DNA of 64,000 nt from Hevea brasiliensis (GCF_030052815.1 NC_079496.1:13283100-13347099); one strand, 5' to 3'. Positions 13,352 to 26,235 are shown, numbered from the stretch's first letter. Notes: generated by a model from the sequence alone, not told the origin. Translations and numbers: made by a program.

Positions 13352-14217
13352 TGTAACACCTAAAGCCTATCTACAGCTAGAGTAGTGTACATGCCCCCGA
13401 GACACACCAAGAGTATATCTCAAGGGTTAACCATCCTTCTGACACATTTGATTTCTTTTCATTTTAGAGAAAATAGCAGAAATTTTAAAACTTTAAATTT
13501 TATTTTAAAACTTTAAATTTTAATTAAGTCACAAGAAAACAAAATTTATAGGTTTTCTATCTATTTAGAACTTCTTAAATAATAGAATTTAATTTTCATA
13601 TCCAAGGCGAAAATCCGACGGAGTTTCCCTTAAAATTATAGTTAAAGTAACCTATTAAAATACCGGTTAATAATTATCATATTACTCCAAAACACATATG
13701 AAACTTATGTGGTTTCATTCACAACCCATCTCATAATATCCATAATTTATTCAATCATCTTATTAATTAAAAGATAAATTACATACTTAAAAATTTACAA
13801 TATATATACATATGAAAGCGTTTACAAAATACAAAACTTATTTCAACATCCATGTAATTTGTAGAATTTAAATAGTTACATATTAAAGGATTACATCTCA
13901 TAATATCATTGCCTAAGTACAATGTAATCTCCTAATGTGTACAAAATAATGTGGGGTCTTCTTAAGTTTTGAGCAAAACGTCATCCATCAGCCTTCACTC
14001 CCATGCCAGCTCTTTATCCTTACTCTTATTACATACGAAAAGTTCAAACAACTTTTCGCTAAACAAATTTGCTTAGTGGTGCTATAACTTAATGGTGTTA
14101 TGCCATGCAACATGTATGCAACAAATCATGCATAATTTCATAAGAAATGTTTAACAATTTTATTTTAATGGTACAATGTGCAATTCTACACAATTTAATA
14201 AGACATGACATAACCTT

Positions 14218-14750
14218 CATTACGAGAAAAACAAATTTTTGTGACATATTTTTTGTGACGAAAATGTTCCGTCACAAATTAGAGACGAATTTTTTTACAG
14301 AATTCATTAGTGGATATATTTGTGACGAAACATCCGTCATAAATTTTTAAATATTTTTTTAATATTTTAATTATTGACGGACAAACTATTCCGTCTCTAA
14401 CCCGTCACAAATTTGTGATAGACAGATTTATCCGTCACTAATTTGTGACGGAGAAAAGTTGTCGTCAAAAATTTGTAACGGAATATTTTATGCCGTCACA
14501 AATTTGTGAAGAATAGGTTAGTTCGTCACAAATTTTTGACGGATGAGATTTTTCATCACAAATTTGCGACGGAATAACATATTTTGTGTTTTGACTATAA
14601 TATTTTTTCGTCATAAATTTGTAACGGAAAATATTGTTCGTCACAAATTTGTGATAGAACATGGTTGTCCGTCACAAATTTGTGACGAACTATCATATCC
14701 TTCACAAATTTGTGACGACATAAAATATTTCGTCACAAATTTAATATAAT
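14218..14750. mobile_element. CACTA-type subterminal repeat array, element fragment
   Basis: It starts with CATTACGAGAAAAACAAAT, one or two changes from the usual plant CACTA terminus (CACTACAAGAAAAA). It is followed by a dense array of the palindrome CGTCACAAATTTGTGACG and variants in both orientations, spaced about 25-50 bases apart up to 14745. Such arrays are the transposase-binding subterminal regions of plant CACTA (En/Spm) elements. I see no opposite terminus and no transposase, so it is one end or a deleted derivative. The short frames in it are made of these repeats. Confidence 0.7.
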
Positions 14751-14759
14751 GAATTTTTG

Positions 14760-15530
14760 TTATCGATAATATCATAATAATTACAAAATAAATATAAAAA
14801 ATTATATAATTTTATAGTTTTTATAATTTATTAATAAATTATAAAAATAAAAAATAATTATATACTTCATAATTTGATCTAAATATATTAAAATTCAATT
14901 TATTTTTCTCTTTTTAATTTTAATTTTTATTTTAATTACTTTAAAATATTTAATTATAATTTTGAAACAATTTTATAGGACAATGTAATTCATTGTTTTA
15001 CCTATAGTATTGCAATTATTTTACTTTGTAACAGTTTCTTATTTTTTCATTTTTTTAATTAATTAGAATTTTAGAATTTAAAAAATGCAAGTCCTATTTA
15101 AACTTTTATTTAGTTGTTTATTTTATTAATAAAATTTTGAAATTTTTATTTATTTATTTTAATTTTATACCACCTAAGTGTTCATATGAATTTCAAAATA
15201 TTTTTTTGCTATTTTATTTTTTTATTATTAACATTTTAATTATTTTTTAATCATTTAACTATTTAATGAAATTTGCATTAATTAATATTATTTTTTTTAA
15301 ATTTAATTTAAGATCATTTTATTTGATAATAAAATGAATTCCACTTTAATATACATGATTTTATAAACTAATTTATCAAGGTAAATTCTACGCAACGCTT
15401 GCAATTACTGTTTTTTTTTATTTATTTTCCTATCAATTGATTTTCATTGTTGGGATTTTGATTGCAATTTGTTTTTCTATACAAATGAAGTTAATTTTAT
15501 ATGAAAGGCAAAATCAAATTCTTTAACCCC
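14760..15530. other. Very AT-rich filler without genes
   Basis: It is almost entirely A and T, with long runs such as TTTTATTTATTT. No open frame or structured RNA is evident. It may be the interior of the CACTA derivative or host LTR sequence. Confidence 0.5.
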
Positions 15531-15534
15531 AAAG

Positions 15535-15652
15535 AGGTGAGATGGGATGGCAAGGGGTCTCTTCTCCCTTAACCAATGGTATTGAGTTTGAGCCCTCCAT
15601 ATTAGTTGGGTCGGTGAGTTTCGAATACCAGATGGTTTCTAAAAAAAAATTT
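15535..15652 (+). mobile_element. tRNA-related SINE-like unit
   Basis: A 5' part (GGTGAGATGGGATGGCAAGG) resembles a pol III A box. It is followed 40 bases on by GAGTTTGAGCCCTCC, close to a B box (GGTTCGAGTCC). The unit ends in a run of A at about 15639-15647. The CCTTAACCA-x-GGT phrase before the B box is usual for plant tRNA-derived SINEs. Flanking duplications are not clear. Confidence 0.5.
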
Positions 15653-17362
15653 TAATTATTAAATAATAAATATATGCTCTCAATATAATTAATACACTAT
15701 TAAACATTATACTATATTAAAGCTTTAATTACATAGATTTTTGCATGCTTGTGTTAATATCACTTACAATCAAGGTGCATAGTATTCATGAATGACCATA
15801 TTCACGTATCCTTTTTCAATTATTTCCTTAGCCCAATTACAATGTCTAAACAACTCAAGTGACAAGCATCCTTCTCATAGCATAAAGCCAAGTATCCTCA
15901 TCATGGTAGAAGCCAAATATCCTCATCATGGCAATAAGCCAAGTATTGTGCACAATTTCAATATTGACTAGTCAATTTCCTCATCATGCCACCTATTACT
16001 AGACTTGCAATGGGCATACACAATATCAATATTATATATATTTTATTCAATCAAGACATGCTCACCAAATTCCCCTTATGCACAACTCATTCATAATCAA
16101 AATTATTAAAATCACACAACTTTCATTTTCCAGTCAATTCAGTAGGCAGGTGCAACAAATGTAAAATTTTACCAAAAATCATAGAAATAGGATTTTAATG
16201 CCATATTTTTCAGAACTCAACTTTCATATGTCTATTTAAATCTCCAATTTGAATCACATCAAAATCAAGGTTGTATTTCAAGTTATGACAAAAAATGTGT
16301 AAATTATTCCAGACTCTACTCACAATCAAAGCAATAACGAGAAATGTAAAAATATCACTATACATCCAGTAGAATCAATTCTCGGCCATAACTATAAATT
16401 TTTAGGACATTCATTAAGCTTTCTAAAGGTTCAACAATCACCCTGTTTCAAGTTCTATAGGACAAGATATAAATTTTTAAAGTTGGTTATTCTGCTCCTG
16501 GAAATCCATCAGGTCAGTTTCCAGATTTAAGTAATAAAAAGTTTAGCCTTCAAACCCTATCTTAGCAAAGGAATTAGGTCTAGCATGAAACTACAAGGTT
16601 TTAGGGAATTCCCTAAGGTTTCTATAGACATAAGAATCTCAGCAATTCAATATTTTTAGCTCAAGTTATGAATTTTTAAAAGTGGTAGATCCTGCAATCT
16701 ATTGGTAGAACCAAGCTCCAATACATACACACAAAGCCATTATTTTCATTATTTTGTATTTCTTCCTTAACCCTAATGAAGTCCCTACTCAAACATGGTC
16801 AAAATATGTAGGTTATAGCACTAACCTTAGTTGAATACCAGCTGCTGCCCTTCTCCCTTCCAATCTCCTCCAAACCCTTCAAGAAATTAGTCCCTTCAAG
16901 CTTGATTCACCAACCCTTCTTGCTCCCTTTTTGCTTAGACCTCCAAGGTAGTGTTTTATAGGGTTTTGCTTTGGTGTTTCTTCTTCAAATTTGGAGATAA
17001 TTTGACTATTGAAAAAGAAAAAGGAAAGGAAGAAAATGGGGATCAAAGGCCAGCTGCTATGGGGGATAAAGAAGAAGTTTTATGCTTTGGTCTATAGCCA
17101 TTTTACCCATTGGTCTATGATGAGTTTTCTCTTTTTTATTGGCTATTCATTTTTTTATTTATGATTTTTCCCCTCAATTTTGTAATTCATTCAAGTTAGT
17201 CCTCTTACCTCCCATTTGCCCCTTAATTTGCTAATTAATTTAATTTAGTCCTCTAACTTTTGATGGCCGAATTCCTAGGTATGAACGAAGGTAATTTCAC
17301 ACACACACACTTAATTTTGCAATTCATATGAATACCTTTTTGAGCAAATTGAGGTTGTTACA

Positions 17363-17799
17363 AATTTCTTTCCTCTCAAGGGAATATCAACAAGACTAAA
17401 ATCCCCCAAAAGAAGAATTAGAATTAATTTCTTTGAAATCCATAATTTTCATATGTTTGGCTAATCAATTTAAAAATGCAAAATAGCTTAAATATGAACC
17501 TCATAACTCTGGAATCACTTTTTTACCATTGTTGATTGTTAATTGATTTTAATTACTTGTTACTTTTATTCTTGCAGTATTGCATTTAGCTTTATCTTTT
17601 TCTTATAATTTTAGTGAAATCTTTATTCAAGAAATTTCTTATTTGAATTTATAAATATACCCTTCATTCCCAATCCCTTCATTTAATTACTTGTTAGTCC
17701 AAATTAGTTTAGATTAGTATATTTTTATATAAAAAATTCAATTATTAACACAATTCTTTTAGGGAACAATATCTTTATTTATACTACTTGAATGACCTG
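17363..17799. repeat. End of first and start of second copy of the local duplication
   Basis: 17368-17425 completes the first LINE-bearing segment (CTTTCCTCTCAAGGGAATATC, found again at 17938). At about 17430 the second copy begins, matching 12836 onward. The join between the two copies falls inside AGAAGAATTAGAATTAATTTC. There is no gene here. Confidence 0.6.
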
Positions 17800-18490
17800 T
17801 GTACTTGCGGTTGGGCCACATGAATGGTCCTCATGGCAACCCTTTTAAAAGCAAATTGAGGAATCTAGAAATCCAATGCGAAAACATTAAGGATCTATCA
17901 ATTTTGCTCGTTGACACTAAGTTCCTCTAGATCAATTTCTTTCCTCTCAAGGGAATATCAATAAGACTAAAATCATTCACCAATGTGCGAAAGTTATTCA
18001 TCCAAACCAAAGAATATCTGCAACTTCTTCTATCATTCATTTCTAGGACCTGGTTAAAATTCCCCAAAAGAAGAATCGGGATATTTAGAGAGTGCAACTT
18101 TTACTTAATTTCTGTGCACAATACTTGTTCTTGAACATCACAGGATGCATAGACAAGGGCAATTACTATATAGAAGTCACTACTTAAATTATTGCACTTT
18201 ATTAAAGCCCAGGAGCTAAAAGTTTCACAATTAACAACATGTATTATGCCTTTATTCCACTCAACTAATAGACCTCCAGACGAACCACATGCATCAATAG
18301 ACACCCAGCCATGATCACCCAAGCCCTAAAGGCTTCTGATTGTGGAAAAAGTAATAGAAGAGCATTTCGTCTCAAGGGGACCAACCAAATCCACTTGGTG
18401 CTTCCGAATCAGACCTCTTAGAAAAGATCTTTTAACAAATCCTCTAATACCCCTAAAATTCCATGATAAAAGACACAACATCGTTCAGGG
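17800..18490 (-). pseudogene. L1-type LINE endonuclease N-terminal remnant
   Basis: On the minus strand, from about 18485, the reading begins LLSWNFRGIRGFVKRSF, the start of an L1 APE-like endonuclease. It continues with a decayed version of the family's QETK block (GPLETK). A frameshift near 18320 leads to WVSIDACGSSGGLLVEW, then the family's GDFN block as LLLGNFNQVLEMNDRRSC, then FSLIDIPLRGK. These segments belong to the domain that nicks target DNA. Stops and the loss of everything after the endonuclease make it non-functional. Confidence 0.8.
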
Positions 18491-19110
18491 ATATAATAGA
18501 GCTGAAAAATCAAGAAACAAGAAAATAAGGAAAGACACTTGCCCAATAACAAGATTGGAATAGAGGCATTAAGTCTGATAGAAGGTTTTGTGATTGGCGG
18601 TGATTATTGTCATGTCTAATTTAATTTACAAGGACAAGTTTTTAAAATTTTTTTTCCTATCTCAACACCCAACTAACTCATAATTTTGAGGCCTTCAATC
18701 ATTCGGCTCAAAATAACTAACTTAAACTATTTTAATAATTAAGAGTATATAAATTTGATGTGAGAATGTTAAACTGCCGAGCCAGAATTTAGCTCTATTG
18801 TATAGTTCATTAGTGCCTCAAACACCATGGGGAGCCCTTTCCTTGCATATTTGTTAACTTGCATAATTTTCTAACCTAAGATGCAGAAATTCAACTTAGA
18901 GGATCCAATTAAAGCATAAACCTTTTTCCTCATATCAGGTAGATAGCTTGTTATGTTATGCAGGTAGCTCGTTATGTTAGATGGATATCTGTAAAAAATT
19001 AATGTTTAAATAAGGAAAAAAAAAGCAGCAAAATTGCAAATGTGTAAAAAATTTGAATTTTTTCTCTATTCTAGACAAAAAAGGAAAAAAAAATTGAATA
19101 TGTAAATGCC
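18491..19110. other. Intergenic sequence, nothing recognised
   Basis: AT-rich, with no open frame above noise and no repeat shared with the rest of the window that I could see. It ends with AAATA at 19111-19115, the left target-site duplication of the next LTR. It may be older host DNA of the BURP locus. Confidence 0.4.
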
Positions 19111-19115
19111 AAATA

Positions 19116-20288
19116 TGTCACACCTTACTCCTCTGGAAGGCATAACATAATCCCGTAGTATACCTAATGAATTACTGAATTTCGTCTACCGATAACCCAT
19201 TAAATATACTACAAGGGATTTTAAAACAATTTCATTTCATTTTAAAGTTTAAAACGATGATAAAATATTTATTTAAGTTTTCTGGGTTGGTTATATGTCA
19301 TAAAAATTATTTAGAATAATTTAGCATTTTTAAAATTTTACGAAAAATCTGCATGGTGACGGCTAAAAATACAATAAAACAGTTCTTCTAACCTGTGAAA
19401 ATCAGTTTGTAAAAATATATCGTATACAATTGGATTCAATCCAACTCAAACATTTCATTCCATTTCAAGAAAATATGCTCAATTCATATACAAATCAAAA
19501 TGAAAGTCCATATTCAATTTACAGCTCAAAAGAAATAAAATATCATTACATTTTCATTTGTACAACTGCTCATTTGTCTTTATATACATACAAATTAATT
19601 TACATCAAAAGGAAATTTACAAAGGGTATAATTGATATACCCGAGAATAGTCCAAATATAGCTCTAATCACCGCTATAAGCAACTCACTCTGCTACTTTG
19701 TCTATCTCCTTACCTGTGATTGCATAAACAAGCCATCGCTAAGCAATACATTCAGTGGTGCACAACTAAAATTTTTAAAATACCATAAGAGAAATATTCT
19801 AACAAGACATAGCAATGAATTTTGATATATTTGTAAATTCACCATAAATCCATGAAACCAAAAATCACAATTTTAATTATTGTAAATCATTTATTTCAAT
19901 CACATTTATCCAAAATATTCACAATTTAGGGGTGTTGCCAATAATTCTCACAGTTAGGAACATGACACAAAACTTCCGATCAATGTCATGTTATACACCA
20001 CGACAAAGCAATCTCACCCCAATAACCAAGGCTAAAGGGGAAAACAAGGCTAGCTAGATGTATGAGTACTCATCCAATCTCACCTCAACTGGAAAGCCAG
20101 AGAGGGACATAATTAATCTCACCCCATTGATCAATATAAATGGGGGACAATATAATTAATCTCACCCCATTGATCAATATAAATGGGGGACACAATTATA
20201 ATTGCCATGCCAACTGTGGTTTCAAAATAAGTTCATAGAACTTCCATTCGAAGATTTGTATTACAATTCACATAAACACATATCATTC
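19116..20288 (-). repeat. Tekay-type solo LTR, left part
   Basis: It starts TGTCACACCTTACTCCTCTG. It is preceded by AAATA (19111-19115), and AAATA also follows the right part at 50288-50292, so the two parts are one LTR split by about 27 kb of later insertions. The content is LTR only: TACAAGGGATTTTAA near the start, and the CAGTGGTGCACAACTAAAATT phrase at about 19753. A 43-bp unit is tandemly repeated at 20111-20192. The frame 19430-19825 is a chance reading of LTR sequence. Confidence 0.85.
20111..20192. repeat. 43-bp tandem duplication
   Basis: Unit one is 20111-20153 and unit two is 20154-20192 (shortened at its end). Both read TTAATCTCACCCCATTGATC followed by AATATAAATGGGGGACA, with no mismatch. 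Confidence 0.9.
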
Positions 20289-22383
20289 TAAAGGCATGGA
20301 AGCATTAGAACATTGAATTTTAAAATTTATTCTAAGGTTACATGCACTATACTTAGTGAGTTATGTGCCTAATCAATTTCCAATGCCCAAAAGTATACCA
20401 AAATACATTTTAGCTTGCACTAAGAGTTCATTTGCCATATAAGATTGTGAATTAATAATTAATTCATTAAACCCTAACTAATGGAAGAGATTAATTCAAC
20501 TAACCTCCAAGGCGCTGAATCAAACAATCTTACTCCCTTAGGGTGCTCCTAGGACTCCAATTGTAATCCCTCAAGTTTGTCCACCATAAGCACACCAAGG
20601 TTCACCAATGGTATCCTAAAAACTTCTTTTTGAAGTTTGTCAACCACTTAAACGATAAGGCTTTTCTTTGGTGAAGATTGTATAGGTGTATAAGAACTAG
20701 AAACTATTTCTAGTAATTTTAATTCAAGAAGAAATGAAGTTTTTCTTCAAGAATTAAAAAGAAATCAAAAGAAGATGAGGGAGACCATGGTTGCCGTCCA
20801 TGAAGAAAGAGGGAAGAAGAAGATGCCTTCTTTTTCTTCCTTTTCATTTATATGCATAAGATAAAATCTTTAATGAAGTGCCACATGTCACCAGAAGATT
20901 TAATCTTGCTTTCTTTGACTTAATCCCATCAAGCCAAGTGTCAAGCTCCAATTAAATTATAAAAAGGTAGTCTTCCATCATGGGAAGACAGATGGCACAC
21001 TCACATAGGTGTTGTCACCATCTCATGGTGCCATGTGTCACCATGTGAAAAGACCATTTTACCGTTATTTATAAATTTGAGTTTTCAACCCAAAATTATA
21101 ATTTCTCCCTCAAATTAATTTATATCAAATATTAATTAATTAATTAATTAATTTCCATTAATTAATCTCATAATTAAATTCATATTTAAATACTTTAAAC
21201 ATAAATTTAATTTATACTATACATCCATTAACCTAGATTTGGTTTCAAGTCATGCTAGGGACTTTGCAATCTTATTGCAAATAAAACCTAATTAATTAAT
21301 TAATTAAACTCTTTAATTAATCAATTAAATCATATATTACTTGGTGATTAACTTGTGTAGGTGTGTGACTTACTAAGCTCATTACTAATTGGCAATGAGA
21401 AATGATATTATCTCTTAATATCATTAGAACTCTTTCTTACCGTAAATGATTTCTCTAAATCATTTTAGACATCTCATAGACTATGGTTAACACCTAGCAT
21501 AGCATGCCATGGCCACTCTATTAGTAATAAGGAATACCTTAGATGAACCTTTAATCATATGTTACCATGCACTTAAATCTCTTCGTTACAAAATCCCAAT
21601 TCTAGCTGGAGCCATGGTTAATGTCAAACTTCATTTGCCATGAATGTTATGTTCTCTTTTAATTCTAATTCTTGATTAATTAGACTTTCTTGTCAGAAAA
21701 CTCTTTTCCGACTAAGTCTATCTATCCTGGCCAGGAACTTGAATCATCAAGAACAATTAAATGAATATAGGATTTTATCCCTATTTACTTAGAGTAACGA
21801 ATCCCATCTTGATCAACACTTATTTCCATATATAACTAGTAGGAGCTAACACATGCCCATATACCCATACACAGTACGAGTATAAAAGCAGTATCAAATT
21901 CAAACCACATATATACAAGATAACTGTGTTATCTCAGGTCTAAAGATTATATGTACTGATATAATATATGATAATGTATTCACAAGAGTAAACTCCACGT
22001 GCTTATCATAAGCATCACTGGTTCGGCTTACTTATCATATATAAGTGCCTATCACGTTTGTTATGTGGCATGAGACTCACTACTCTAACTTATTTATATC
22101 TCATATTAATACTTTGGGCACAAACATGATTACAATCTTTCTGGATAAGTCATGTCCTTTATGAAGTATCCTCGATTGTGAACTAATTTATAATACTTTG
22201 TCCCAGAAATACTGTCACTCATATTCTTAACAACTTAAGAATAGAATTTATAACAAAATATTAATGGACCTTTTCAATTACACATAAACATATTATGTAA
22301 ACAGAAAAGTATAATTGCCTTTTATTAATGAAATATATATAAGATACATACAAAATGATATGCTCTAGGGCATACTACTAACA
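20289..22383 (-). repeat. Copia 3' LTR
   Basis: In element orientation it starts at 22383 with TGTTAGTAGTATGCCCTAGA, directly after the polypurine tract GTGCTAGTGGGAGAT. CATTC at 20284-20288 is repeated at 47495-47499 beyond the 5' LTR, a candidate target-site duplication that would bracket the whole Copia nest. It is about 2.1 kb long. Its last 667 bases match the two 5' LTR pieces at 43835-44245 and 47240-47494. Confidence 0.8.
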
Positions 22384-22403
22384 ATCTCCCACTAGCACTA
22401 GAG

Positions 22404-23589
22404 TCATTCATTACGGTATCTTAGACCCATCTTCTCAAGATGTTGGTCTAACTGAGCTTGTGACATAGCCTTCGTGAATGGATCAGCTGGATTTTCGGCT
22501 GATGCTATTTTTTGCATGGCTACATCGCCTCTCCCAATTATCTCTCAGATAAAGTGATAGCGCCTTTCTATGTGTTTGAATTTCTGGTGAAACTGGGGTT
22601 CCTTAGCCTGAATGACCTCTCCATTGTTGTCACAGTAGAGAGGAACTACTGACTCAATGCAAGGAACTACTGCAAGTTCTATCACAAACTTCTTTATCCA
22701 AACAGCCTCTTTTGCAGCATTTGATGCAGCAATGTACTCGGCTTTTGTAGTGAAATCAGCAATCGTACTCTGTTTGGAACTCTTCCAACTAACTGCACCT
22801 CCATTATAAATGAACACAAAGCTAAAGATAGACTTTCTATCATCAATATCTGATTGAAAATTAGAATCAGTATAACCATCCAATTGTAGGTCGCCACCTC
22901 CATAGATCAAGAATAAATCCTTAGTTCTTCTTAAGTACTTAAGTATATTCTTGGCAGCTATCTAGTATTTCAAACCTGGATTGGATTGAAACCTACTAGT
23001 CAAACTAACAGCATACGCGATATCCGACCTAGTACACAACATTGCATACATTAAACTTCCAATAGTCGAAGCATATGGAATCCTGGCCATTTTGTCTCTT
23101 TCTTCAGGTGTCTTTGGAGACATCTCCTTGGAAAGATGGATACCATGTCTTACTGGTAACAATCCTCTCTTGGAATCAAGCATGTAAAACCTCTTTAATA
23201 CCTTTTCCAAATATATACTTTGGGATAAATCAATTATTCTTTTCGCTCTATCTCTATAGATGAGAATTCCAAGAATATAGGTTGCTTCTCCTAAGTCTTT
23301 CATGGAGAATGTATTTGACAACCATACCTTGACAGTTATTAATATACCTATGTCATTGCCTATCAACAAAATGTCATCTACATATAAGACAAGGAAAGTG
23401 TAGCACTCCCACTAACCTTCTTATATACACATTCCTCATCCACATTTTTTATAAAACCAAATTATTTAATGGATTCATCAAAACGGATGTTCTAACTCCT
23501 CGAAGCTTGTTTTAACCCATAAATAGATTGTTTTAGCTTGCACACTTTGGAACGATCTTGGGATTTAAAACCCCTAGGTTGTTCTATGA
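22404..23589 (-). pseudogene. Copia pol: reverse transcriptase second half and RNase H
   Basis: Minus-strand coding runs from the insertion point of the Athila element down to a TGA at 22404-22406. In order: IFIEQPRGFK and the CKLKQSIYGLKQ region (about 23585-23505), LYVDD at about 23370 (RT catalytic Asp pair), the open stretch 23369-22962 with YILGI and SLMYAMLCTRSDIAYAV, then RNase H at 22910-22545 with GYTDSNFQSD, KSIFSFVF, KAEYIAAS and LYCDNNG. The tail reads NPADPFTKAMSQAQLDQHLEKMGL. A TAG between the two open frames (about 22970) replaces a Trp codon. The missing first half of RT is at 30709-31244, on the other side of the inserted element. Confidence 0.88.
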
Positions 23590-23594
23590 AAATG

Positions 23595-25097
23595 TGATGG
23601 CTGTCGATTCCACCAGAAATTAAATTAACTGAAATTACCAGCAATGAAATATTTTCTGCTATAAGTGGTAAGTCTAGGTCGAACCCTAGAGACTGAATTA
23701 CTAAATTTCATGCACTTGTGCAATGAAAAAAGAAACAAAGGTTGGGGGGGGGGGGGAGAGGGGTGTAATTCACAATCCAAAGAAGAAATCAGAAATTAAG
23801 AACTAAAATTAAATATGAAACTCTCAAATTAAACAGACTTCAGTCCAAGGTAATTCGCATCCAATGCATTGATTCAATCATAGACAAAAGAAATACAATT
23901 ATATCTTATTGAATACTTAACTTAGATTTACCAAACAGCGAGGTAAACTCTTGACTTCCCTATACTCATCAATTCGAGCCCAGCACTCTTGTTGACTCTA
24001 ATTATTAACTGAATTGGTATTAAGCAATCCTCATCAAATTAATAACTGCTTTAAGTATATGAAGTAGTTAAGCTGAACAACAATTTATGAAGCATAAATC
24101 ATTTAATTCACCATATTGTTTCCTTAGGTTATTATCGAAAACTGGGATCATAATCAATAAAACCTAATTGCTACTCATGTTCAATCTTACACAATAATTA
24201 CGGATTATGAAGATGAACTAGCAATTGATCAAATCAAACAATTAACTAATAGGCCTTTTTAGCAAATCATTCAATAGATCAAAAATAATTAAATCAGAAA
24301 ACAATAGATATTAAAAAAGACATAAATTAAATTAAGAACCTGGTCTCACAAATCACACATAAGAACTTGAATCCCTTGAACTGAATTAAAAACTTAGCCA
24401 CTCATGTTCATGGCTTACAGAAAAATTAAAGAAGAAAATTGAAGAAATCTAGAATGTGAATAGAGATCTAAAGTCTAATTCTCTCTTTTCGAGAGGCTGC
24501 TCAATGATCCCTTGTGTCGGCTGCTGCCTCTTCTATTTATAATAAATGGTTTAGGGTTAGGTTTAAGAGTCTTTCTCTCTGTCAAAAACTGCAACTAGAA
24601 AAAAATTAGAAAACTGATTGTCGACGGATACACGGCCTAGGGCCGTGTAACTTACTGGAGCTGAGTGGGTATGTTTTGTATTGGCATAGAAGGTTACGCG
24701 GGTCTCTAGGATTTACACGGGTCAAGTTACATGGCCCGTGTACTTTGTTTCTTCTTCCTCGGTTCTCTGGATTTCTTCTGGTAGAATGTTACACGGGTCT
24801 GTGGTTGTGCTTACACGACCCATGTACTTTGTATCAACAACGCTTCTCAATCCTTTGCCCTTTTCAAGCTTCCTTCCACACTTCTATGTTCTGGGACTTC
24901 ACCAAAACCCTGAAAAATACAGCAAGAGTCAAATTAATGTAAATGCTGAAAATTCTCCATTTAACACAATTATTTCAACAACTCTCTAAACATATGCCTA
25001 ATAGATAATTATACTTTAATCAACTGAATTAGGCATAAAGATACCCTAGAAACATTAAATGTGATGGAAGTAAAATTAATAAATTATACACATATCA
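23595..25097 (-). repeat. Athila-type 3' LTR
   Basis: It reads TGATGGCTGTCGATTCC at its low end and ends CATATCA. It pairs with 29150-30703 and 50983-52480. Inside lie repeated TACACGG/CCGTGTA boxes (24630-24830) and a run of 13 G at 23744-23756. It lacks the 44-bp-arm palindrome of its partner. Confidence 0.88.
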
Positions 25098-25110
25098 AAT
25101 TCCCCCACAC
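25098..25110 (-). other. Polypurine tract of the Athila-type element
   Basis: Read on the minus strand this is AAGTGTGGGGGAATT, ending exactly where the 3' LTR begins. It is the normal primer site for plus-strand DNA synthesis. Confidence 0.75.
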
Positions 25111-26235
25111 TTATTCCATGCTTGTCCTCAAGCACGACTTAAATTCTCAATCAACTCCACTTAGAAGTTCCTTAACTTCACCCTATCACAACATTCTCTA
25201 ACAAAAGATTAAAAGTTTGAAAGAAGAGGCAAGTAAGGTAATAACCATCACAACAAATTCCATCAACACCATACCAATATATCAACAATTTTCCAACACA
25301 AAATAAAAGGCTTGAAATCAATTAAGCTCACACAATTAAAGTTTCATAAAATTTTAAGTCAATACACACCAAAACACAAGGCTAATTTATTAAGGCACAA
25401 CAATTATAGCTCTTTGCAAATCTTAGGGGAGATAGAAATGCCCTTTTTTTATATATATTTGAAATTGGTACTTCTCTCTTGTCATATTTACTTTTTTTTT
25501 TCAACCGTCACCTTCAGAAAAGTACCTTGCTCATATCCTAGCTAGCTTTTGGCCTGAGAATCGACATGGGGTTCATAAAGACCCCTGGTTAGTTTTCTTA
25601 ACTAAAATAGCGGAGCAATTTTCAAGTTCAGCCTTTTATTTCCCCCAATTTATGTATCTACATATTATAAAGTGCCCTGATAAATTAAACAAAGTTCTAA
25701 AATGTGCATGACACTAGTTTAAAGCACACATAACTAATTATTTCACCATTAAATCAAGCCTAAATGATTTATGCAGGACAAAAAATTGCTCTATGGTATG
25801 GAGAAGAGGGAAAATCCATCATTAAAGTTACTATTACCTTGCCTAAAATTTTAAAAATTCAATCTAAAATAGAAAAGTCCTTTCAAGGACAAAGCACTTC
25901 TCTCCGAGAGTTAATATAGAATCATGAATCAAGCTTATGAGAACAAATTTTATTTATTTTATTTTATTATTTTTTTTTATTTTTTTATTTTTTTATTTTT
26001 ATTTTTTTTAAACAATTATAAAGAATGCGGCAACAAATTTCTCCTCCCCCACACTTAAAACTTACATTGTCTCCAATGTAAAGCCCAAATGCAAAAGAAA
26101 AGAAAAAAAAATGCTAGTAAATAAAATAAAATAAGGAAAAAAAAATAAATCTGATTGTGGCTAACAAGCCACCCATGGGTTGCCTCCCAGGAAGTGCTTT
26201 TGTTTATCGTCGTTAGCTCGACATGGCAAAGCTCC
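25111..26235 (-). other. Athila-type 3' untranslated region
   Basis: About 1.1 kb between the integrase end and the polypurine tract. No open frame of interest is present. It contains a long T/A-rich run at 25948-26010. Athila relatives often carry an extra envelope-like frame here, and I see no trace of one. Confidence 0.55.

Larger units (their letters stand above)
13352..17362 (-). repeat. Chromovirus-type solo LTR carrying CACTA and SINE insertions
   Basis: It begins TGTAACACCTAAAGCC and ends GAGGTTGTTACA. It is flanked on both sides by AATTT (13347-13351 and 17363-17367), a perfect 5-bp target-site duplication. It lies within LINE-derived sequence that becomes continuous once it is removed. 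The interior includes the family phrase TTGCTTAGTGGTGCTATAA at about 14069. No coding sequence for gag or pol was found, so it is a solo LTR. Orientation follows the sibling LTRs. Confidence 0.75.

Noticed and set aside
14218..14745. A regular short repeat array considered as a CRISPR-like array
   Set aside because: The repeats are imperfect palindromes in both orientations with uneven spacers in plant DNA beside a CACTA terminus.
14465..14749. Two overlapping repetitive frames (SQICDE, VTNF and similar words)
   Set aside because: They are the translation of the CACTA subterminal palindrome in both strands.
15535..15652. Possible true tRNA gene
   Set aside because: A- and B-box-like parts exist, but the spacing and arms do not fold into a tRNA and a poly-A follows, so a SINE is more likely.
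19430..19825. 131-residue frame, one of the longer ones outside coding elements
   Set aside because: It is inside the Tekay-type LTR, shares no segment with a known domain and has the skewed composition of AT-rich DNA.
24676..24989. Frames of 80-100 residues repeated at 24676-24989, 30287-30595 and 51091-51393, considered as a conserved small protein
   Set aside because: All three are the same part of the Athila LTR, with frame changes between copies. Conservation follows from shared descent of the LTR.
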